From Pseudomonadota bacterium (GTDB taxonomy: Bacteria > Pseudomonadota > Gammaproteobacteria > Pseudomonadales > Azotimanducaceae), in assembly GCA_009936895.1 (NCBI GenBank), contig JAACDS010000234.1, forward strand, positions 1 to 18,565: 18,565 bases of DNA, given 5' to 3'. The notes beneath the pieces are model-generated. The model was not told the DNA's origin. It ran no database searches and worked only from the letters and a program-made list of their open reading frames with translations. Positions 14,847 to 18,565 of this stretch are shown here, one piece after another (positions within the stretch are counted from its first letter, which is position 1; each line of letters begins with the position of its first letter). Position numbers and translations under genes: made by a program.

Positions 14847-17345
14847 ATGAGCAAGCGTAACCCAAGTCACTCATCGAAGCGTCCCCTGTGGCACCGAGCG
14901 GTTACGGCAGGCATCCAGCCCTCCCTCAGTGGCGATCGGATACTGCGAGCGTCTAGCGAACCGGATGAGAACATTCGGGCCGATTCCTCGGTTGTTTATG
15001 TGCAACGCAGTCAATCACTGACCGACGCACTAATTGTCGACAAAGCGGTCGCATCCATTCGAGATAAAGAGCAGATTCCTTGGCCCTCTTCGCCCCTTGA
15101 GCCTCTATCGATCGGTACGTGGACATTGCCAACAAGCGTGCTCGCGCTCGCCAAGGGTTTTGCCGGCCGAGTCACCATGCGCAAAATACCGACGCAGCTA
15201 ACCCAACTGATCGAAGCGCCCGCCTATCTGCAAGCCAGTATCACAATCGTACCCGTCTGCGTTTTTTGGGGGCGTTCCTGGTCTCCTAAAGACAGCTTCT
15301 TGCGCTCCCTGACTTCAGAGCAACGCTCGACCAGCGCGGGCTTCAAGCGCCTGCTCGGGCTTATACTCAACCGCGGCGATGTCCACGTCTGCTTTGGTAA
15401 ACCCGTGTCCTTGGCAGAACTGGTCAATCATCGAAGAGGTAAAGAATTTGCCGTGCGCAGAGCGGCGAGGCTGCTGCGCATGCGGTTTAAGGCTATGGAG
15501 TTCGTCACCCTAGGCCCTGATCATTCGCATCGCCGCACCCTGCTAGATCAGGTCGTAAGAGCGCCCATGGTGCGCAAAACCATCAGCACGCTGCATGACG
15601 AGAATGCTGCCGATCGCAGTGCGCGTCAGGCGAAGCTGCACAAAAAAGCGCTCAAGATCGCGAGAACCATCGCGTCAGATTTGACCTACAGCACAATTCG
15701 CGGTTTCTTGATTTTTCTGACCTGGTTTTGGCAACGGATTTATGACGGGGTCAGCGTAAAAGGTCTGGATGCCCTGCGTACCCTGAACGAAACCCACACC
15801 CTGATCTATGTGCCGACACATCGCAGTCACATCGACTACTTGGTGCTGAGTTACTCGCTGTATGTGAACGGCATCATGCTGCCCCACATTGCCGCAGGCG
15901 ATAATCTCAACATGCCCATCATGGGGAGGCTGCTACGCCAAGGCGGAGCCTTCTTTATGCGCCGAAGCTTCCGCGACGACCCTCTCTATACGGCAGTGTT
16001 CGAGGAGTATCTCTATCGCGTTCTTGCCAACGGCTACAGTGTGGAATTCTTTCCCGAGGGCGGACGAAGCCGAAGCGGTCGACTGATGGCACCAAAATAC
16101 GGTCTACTCAAGCTGTGTATGGAGAGCCAGCGACGCGGTTTGACAAAGCCCCTTGCCTTTGTGCCTATCTACTTCGGCTACGAAAAGGTTGTCGAGAGCG
16201 GCACTTACCTCAGCGAACTGCGGGGCAGTGTTAAGAGAAAAGAGCGCCTGCTGGACCTGTTAACCAATATTCAGGTGATTCGTCAAAACTTCGGTCGCCT
16301 TCAAGTTAACCTGGCACCAGCCATCAAACTGGACAAATGGCTAGAACAGTCCCGCGTCACCGGCCTATCGACGGACGAGCAGTTGGCAAAGCTGGGGCAC
16401 GAAATTATGCAACGCATCAACCAACACGCTAGCATCAATCCGGTCAATCTGGTGGCATTAGCCATTACGCAACGGACTCACCTGACCCTGCAGGAGCACA
16501 CCCTATCCAGCCAGATTGAGTGTTATCGAAGTCTCGGCTTAGCGCTTTACGGTGATGATATTTTGACAGCGAACATTGAGGATGCCGACAGCGTGATCCG
16601 TCAGGCGGTGGCACTAGGGTTTATCGAACGAGATCCAGAAGAAGCCTGGATCACCTGCTCGGCTGGCACAGCCACCCTACTGACCTGGTACCGCAACAAC
16701 GTTCTCCATTTGTTTGCTCTGCCGGCGCTGATCGCCCTGTTGATATCGCGCTCCACTCAAAGGCTGACCGAAAGAGAGCTGATCGAGCAGGTCAAACTGA
16801 TCTACCCCTACGTTGCTCAGGAACTCACCACCAACACGGAGCCGGATATTGACGCGGCGCTGAACGCATTGCAGGCTCAGGGGCTAATTTTACGCGCCGA
16901 CCAACAGCTTAAGCCGCCGTCCAAAGCCAGCGAAGCGTACGAACAGCTGGCGCAGTTGGGTAGCTCGGTCTTAGAAATGCTGCAGCGCATGTATGTGGTG
17001 ATCTGTATCGCAACACAGCGCCCTCTCACGGCTGACGAGCTGAAAGCTCACAGTCTGGCGACAGCGAAAAAGCTATCCCGACTGTTCGGTATCACCGGTA
17101 CAGAATTTTCAGAGGATCGACTGTTCGACGCATTCCTTGAACGCCTTCTGGCAGCAGACCATATGACTCGAAACGAACAGGGACACCTTGTCGCCTCACC
17201 GCTGATGCATCAAGTGGCAGAGCGCGCAGCAGAGCAAATTATCGAACCGTCGGTTCATCTGGGGTTACAGCGGGTGATCAGGAACAGTCTCGGGGAAATC
17301 ACGCCGCCCCAAGATACACATCAAACCGAACACTCTTCCCCTTGA
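14847..17345 (+). CDS. plsB: Glycerol-3-phosphate acyltransferase
   Basis: Inner-membrane-associated enzyme that acylates sn-glycerol-3-phosphate at position 1, the first step of phospholipid synthesis. It has 832 residues (E. coli 807). The acyltransferase blocks are in order: HRSHID (HX4D catalytic motif, His325/Asp330), GGAFFMRRSF, FFPEGGRSRSGR (Glu404 in the substrate-binding block) and PLAFVPIYFGYEKV. The region before the catalytic core matches PlsB (PSSPLEPLSIG, VPVCVFWGRSW). The C-terminal third is the long helical region typical of PlsB and absent from PlsC. ATG 14847 has no strong Shine-Dalgarno, only a weak GGA nearby. It lies 40 nt after gspD. The last 47 nt overlap rsmJ on the other strand. 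Confidence 0.96.
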   Translation: MSKRNPSHSSKRPLWHRAVTAGIQPSLSGDRILRASSEPDENIRADSSVVYVQRSQSLTDALIVDKAVASIRDKEQIPWPSSPLEPLSIGTWTLPTSVLALAKGFAGRVTMRKIPTQLTQLIEAPAYLQASITIVPVCVFWGRSWSPKDSFLRSLTSEQRSTSAGFKRLLGLILNRGDVHVCFGKPVSLAELVNHRRGKEFAVRRAARLLRMRFKAMEFVTLGPDHSHRRTLLDQVVRAPMVRKTISTLHDENAADRSARQAKLHKKALKIARTIASDLTYSTIRGFLIFLTWFWQRIYDGVSVKGLDALRTLNETHTLIYVPTHRSHIDYLVLSYSLYVNGIMLPHIAAGDNLNMPIMGRLLRQGGAFFMRRSFRDDPLYTAVFEEYLYRVLANGYSVEFFPEGGRSRSGRLMAPKYGLLKLCMESQRRGLTKPLAFVPIYFGYEKVVESGTYLSELRGSVKRKERLLDLLTNIQVIRQNFGRLQVNLAPAIKLDKWLEQSRVTGLSTDEQLAKLGHEIMQRINQHASINPVNLVALAITQRTHLTLQEHTLSSQIECYRSLGLALYGDDILTANIEDADSVIRQAVALGFIERDPEEAWITCSAGTATLLTWYRNNVLHLFALPALIALLISRSTQRLTERELIEQVKLIYPYVAQELTTNTEPDIDAALNALQAQGLILRADQQLKPPSKASEAYEQLAQLGSSVLEMLQRMYVVICIATQRPLTADELKAHSLATAKKLSRLFGITGTEFSEDRLFDAFLERLLAADHMTRNEQGHLVASPLMHQVAERAAEQIIEPSVHLGLQRVIRNSLGEITPPQDTHQTEHSSP

Positions 17346-18057
17346 TCTGAAAGTCCACCCGACCAGTGACGTCGTCCTTGAGGCGACGCTTTACCACCAC
17401 ACGCCCAGAACACCGAGCCTTGGCAAGCGCCAGCAGTTCCGTCAATTCATCCTCAAACTCTGGGCTCCCGGCCAACGGGGCCTCTGTTAACTGTCGTAAA
17501 TGCTGTAAACCCCGGTTCGGCAGCGCCTTTTTGGCAATCGGAGGAAACATAGGATCCAGTAACACCACATCCCAAGTTGTCGTCGGGGATGTATCGCCAT
17601 CAGGAGAGCGGCCTCGCAGCACATTACTGGCTTGGTCACAGATTGCCTCGGTACGCGGAATATGCTGAGTCCGCTCATGCAACAGTATCCAAATCAGGCG
17701 GTCGCGCTCCACCAGGCACGCCTGTGCGCCCAAGTGCGCGAGCAGCAGGCCGTCACTGCCATAGCCTGCGCAAGCATCCAATATTCGCAGGCCGTTAAGC
17801 GTGCTGCCGCACGCTCTGGCCAGCTCTGTACGACTACCGCCATTACTCGCCCTGCGCAGCAGGTCAGCATTTGACGGCTGATAAGGCTGCGGATAATCGG
17901 GCATGCAAAGCCACATACCGGAGTGATCCAGGAACAGAGAGGCCTCATCGACCAAGGGAGCCTGTTGTGCCGCCTCCAAGCGGCACCAGGAGCCGTAAAA
18001 TGCCGCCTGTTCCGATTGCTCAGGGCGGTGATAGAGCACCGGTAACGGCCTCTTCAC
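17299..18057 (-). CDS. rsmJ: 16S rRNA (guanine(1516)-N(2))-methyltransferase
   Basis: SAM-dependent methyltransferase for m2G1516 in 16S rRNA (RsmJ/YhiQ family). It has 252 residues. The SAM-binding motif I is LDACAGYGSDGLLLAHLG (around residues 93-110), a variant of DATAGLGRDA in E. coli. LLDPMFPPIAKKALP (168-180) is the family's DPMFP motif, and VVVKRR and KSVRFDVYLG close the protein. The start is GTG 18057, overlapping the preceding tsaB stop by four bases (GTGA), so the two are probably translated in a coupled way. The 3' end lies inside plsB, antisense, over 47 nt. The N-terminal third is weakly conserved. The family call is strong; site specificity is inferred from orthology. Confidence 0.92.
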   Translation of the reverse strand: MKRPLPVLYHRPEQSEQAAFYGSWCRLEAAQQAPLVDEASLFLDHSGMWLCMPDYPQPYQPSNADLLRRASNGGSRTELARACGSTLNGLRILDACAGYGSDGLLLAHLGAQACLVERDRLIWILLHERTQHIPRTEAICDQASNVLRGRSPDGDTSPTTTWDVVLLDPMFPPIAKKALPNRGLQHLRQLTEAPLAGSPEFEDELTELLALAKARCSGRVVVKRRLKDDVTGRVDFQIKGKSVRFDVYLGAA

Positions 18058-18565
18058 GTGGTTCGGACATCCACCGCGTCATTTTTCCGCCATGGCGAAT
18101 CCCCCTCAACATAGATAGGGAGCGCCATCTGCGCCGGTTTCGATAGCCCACTTGCATGGACCTGCCGCACCCGTTCGATCATGGCGACGGCATTCATATC
18201 GTTCTCGGTTTGGCTGGCAAAGGAGATGGTCTCGTCCAGCCAATCGGGACGGGGCCCAAGCCCGTTAAGTTCCGGTAAAGAAACTGGCAGTGCCGCCAGC
18301 CAGTCCGGGGCATCGGTATAAAGCCGGTCGTCATGCAGCAGCGAAAGCGCACCTTCTTCGGTTTGCTCATAGGCCGCTAAATAGAACGCATCTGCCCGGC
18401 TGGGCACCACCGTCAGCCAATACCGGAGGCCGTCTGCTGGCGAGGGGTCGGCATTCCCTGGGTCGATATTCCAGAGGTTGGTATGCAAGGCACTGCGCAA
18501 CACGATTTCGGAACCTGGCAGCGGTACGACCATCGCGCCGCTGGCCATGCCGATGCCCTGAGCAA
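18054..18565 (-). CDS. tsaB: tRNA threonylcarbamoyladenosine biosynthesis protein TsaB, 5'-truncated by window edge
   Basis: TsaB is the inactive ASKHA-fold partner of TsaD in making t6A37 on ANN-decoding tRNAs. The frame is open to the right edge and reads AQGIGMASGAMVVPLPG, matching the family's GIAQGLALGAD..P segment. The end, LPIYVEGDSPWRK, matches the EPVYLRNNVAWKK end of E. coli TsaB. About 170 residues are visible; roughly 75 N-terminal residues, including the first beta-strands, lie outside the window, so the internal ATG at 18548 is not the real start. The middle is poorly conserved, as usual for TsaB. Placement beside rsmJ resembles Pseudomonas. Assignment rests on both termini of the visible part and the context. 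Confidence 0.82.
   Translation of the reverse strand, partial: AQGIGMASGAMVVPLPGSEIVLRSALHTNLWNIDPGNADPSPADGLRYWLTVVPSRADAFYLAAYEQTEEGALSLLHDDRLYTDAPDWLAALPVSLPELNGLGPRPDWLDETISFASQTENDMNAVAMIERVRQVHASGLSKPAQMALPIYVEGDSPWRKNDAVDVRTT

Noticed and set aside
18054..18548. Stand-alone 164-residue hypothetical protein
   Set aside because: The frame is open to the window edge and both ends match TsaB, so it is the C-terminal part of tsaB rather than a new small gene.

Overview
This window is a conserved housekeeping segment from a gammaproteobacterium. The gene order rpsB-tsf-pyrH-frr-uppS, divergent from map-glnD-dapC-dapD-dapE, with plsB, rsmJ and tsaB nearby, resembles the Pseudomonas/Oceanospirillales/Cellvibrionales type of chromosome. 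Protein similarity to E. coli and Pseudomonas orthologues, recalled from memory, points the same way. I see no phage, IS, CRISPR, tRNA, rRNA or plasmid features. No species assignment is possible from reading alone.

Layout. Positions 1-3852 (minus strand) hold the translation and cell-envelope operon, read right to left: rpsB (S2), tsf (EF-Ts), pyrH (UMP kinase), frr (ribosome recycling factor) and the 5' part of uppS, which runs off the left edge. Positions 3853-4139 are a divergent control region. It carries a clear extended -10 promoter (TGTGGTATAAA) for rpsB and a leader of about 240 nt that probably serves S2 autoregulation. Positions 4140-11127 (plus strand) hold map, glnD, dapC, dapD and dapE: N-terminal Met removal, PII-based nitrogen sensing and the succinylase branch of lysine/diaminopimelate synthesis. 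Positions 11140-14806 (plus strand) hold a split-off piece of a type II secretion system in the order gspN-gspC-gspD (inner-membrane protein, PDZ connector, secretin). Positions 14847-17345 hold plsB, the first acyltransferase of phospholipid synthesis. On the minus strand at the right end, rsmJ (16S rRNA methyltransferase) overlaps the plsB 3' end, and the C-terminal part of tsaB (t6A tRNA modification) overlaps rsmJ by 4 nt.

The most notable observations are two apparent lesions in normally essential genes. map has a one-base deletion (about 4800-4804) that removes the last metal-binding Glu. dapE has an in-frame TAA at codon 12 (9988-9990), followed by a fully conserved reading frame. Both reading frames are otherwise well preserved, so sequence error or very recent mutation is likelier than decay. 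dapE also carries a short AT-rich, codon-atypical patch. I found nothing that supports a new defence, mobile or biosynthetic system. The region is ordinary core genome with a few local oddities.
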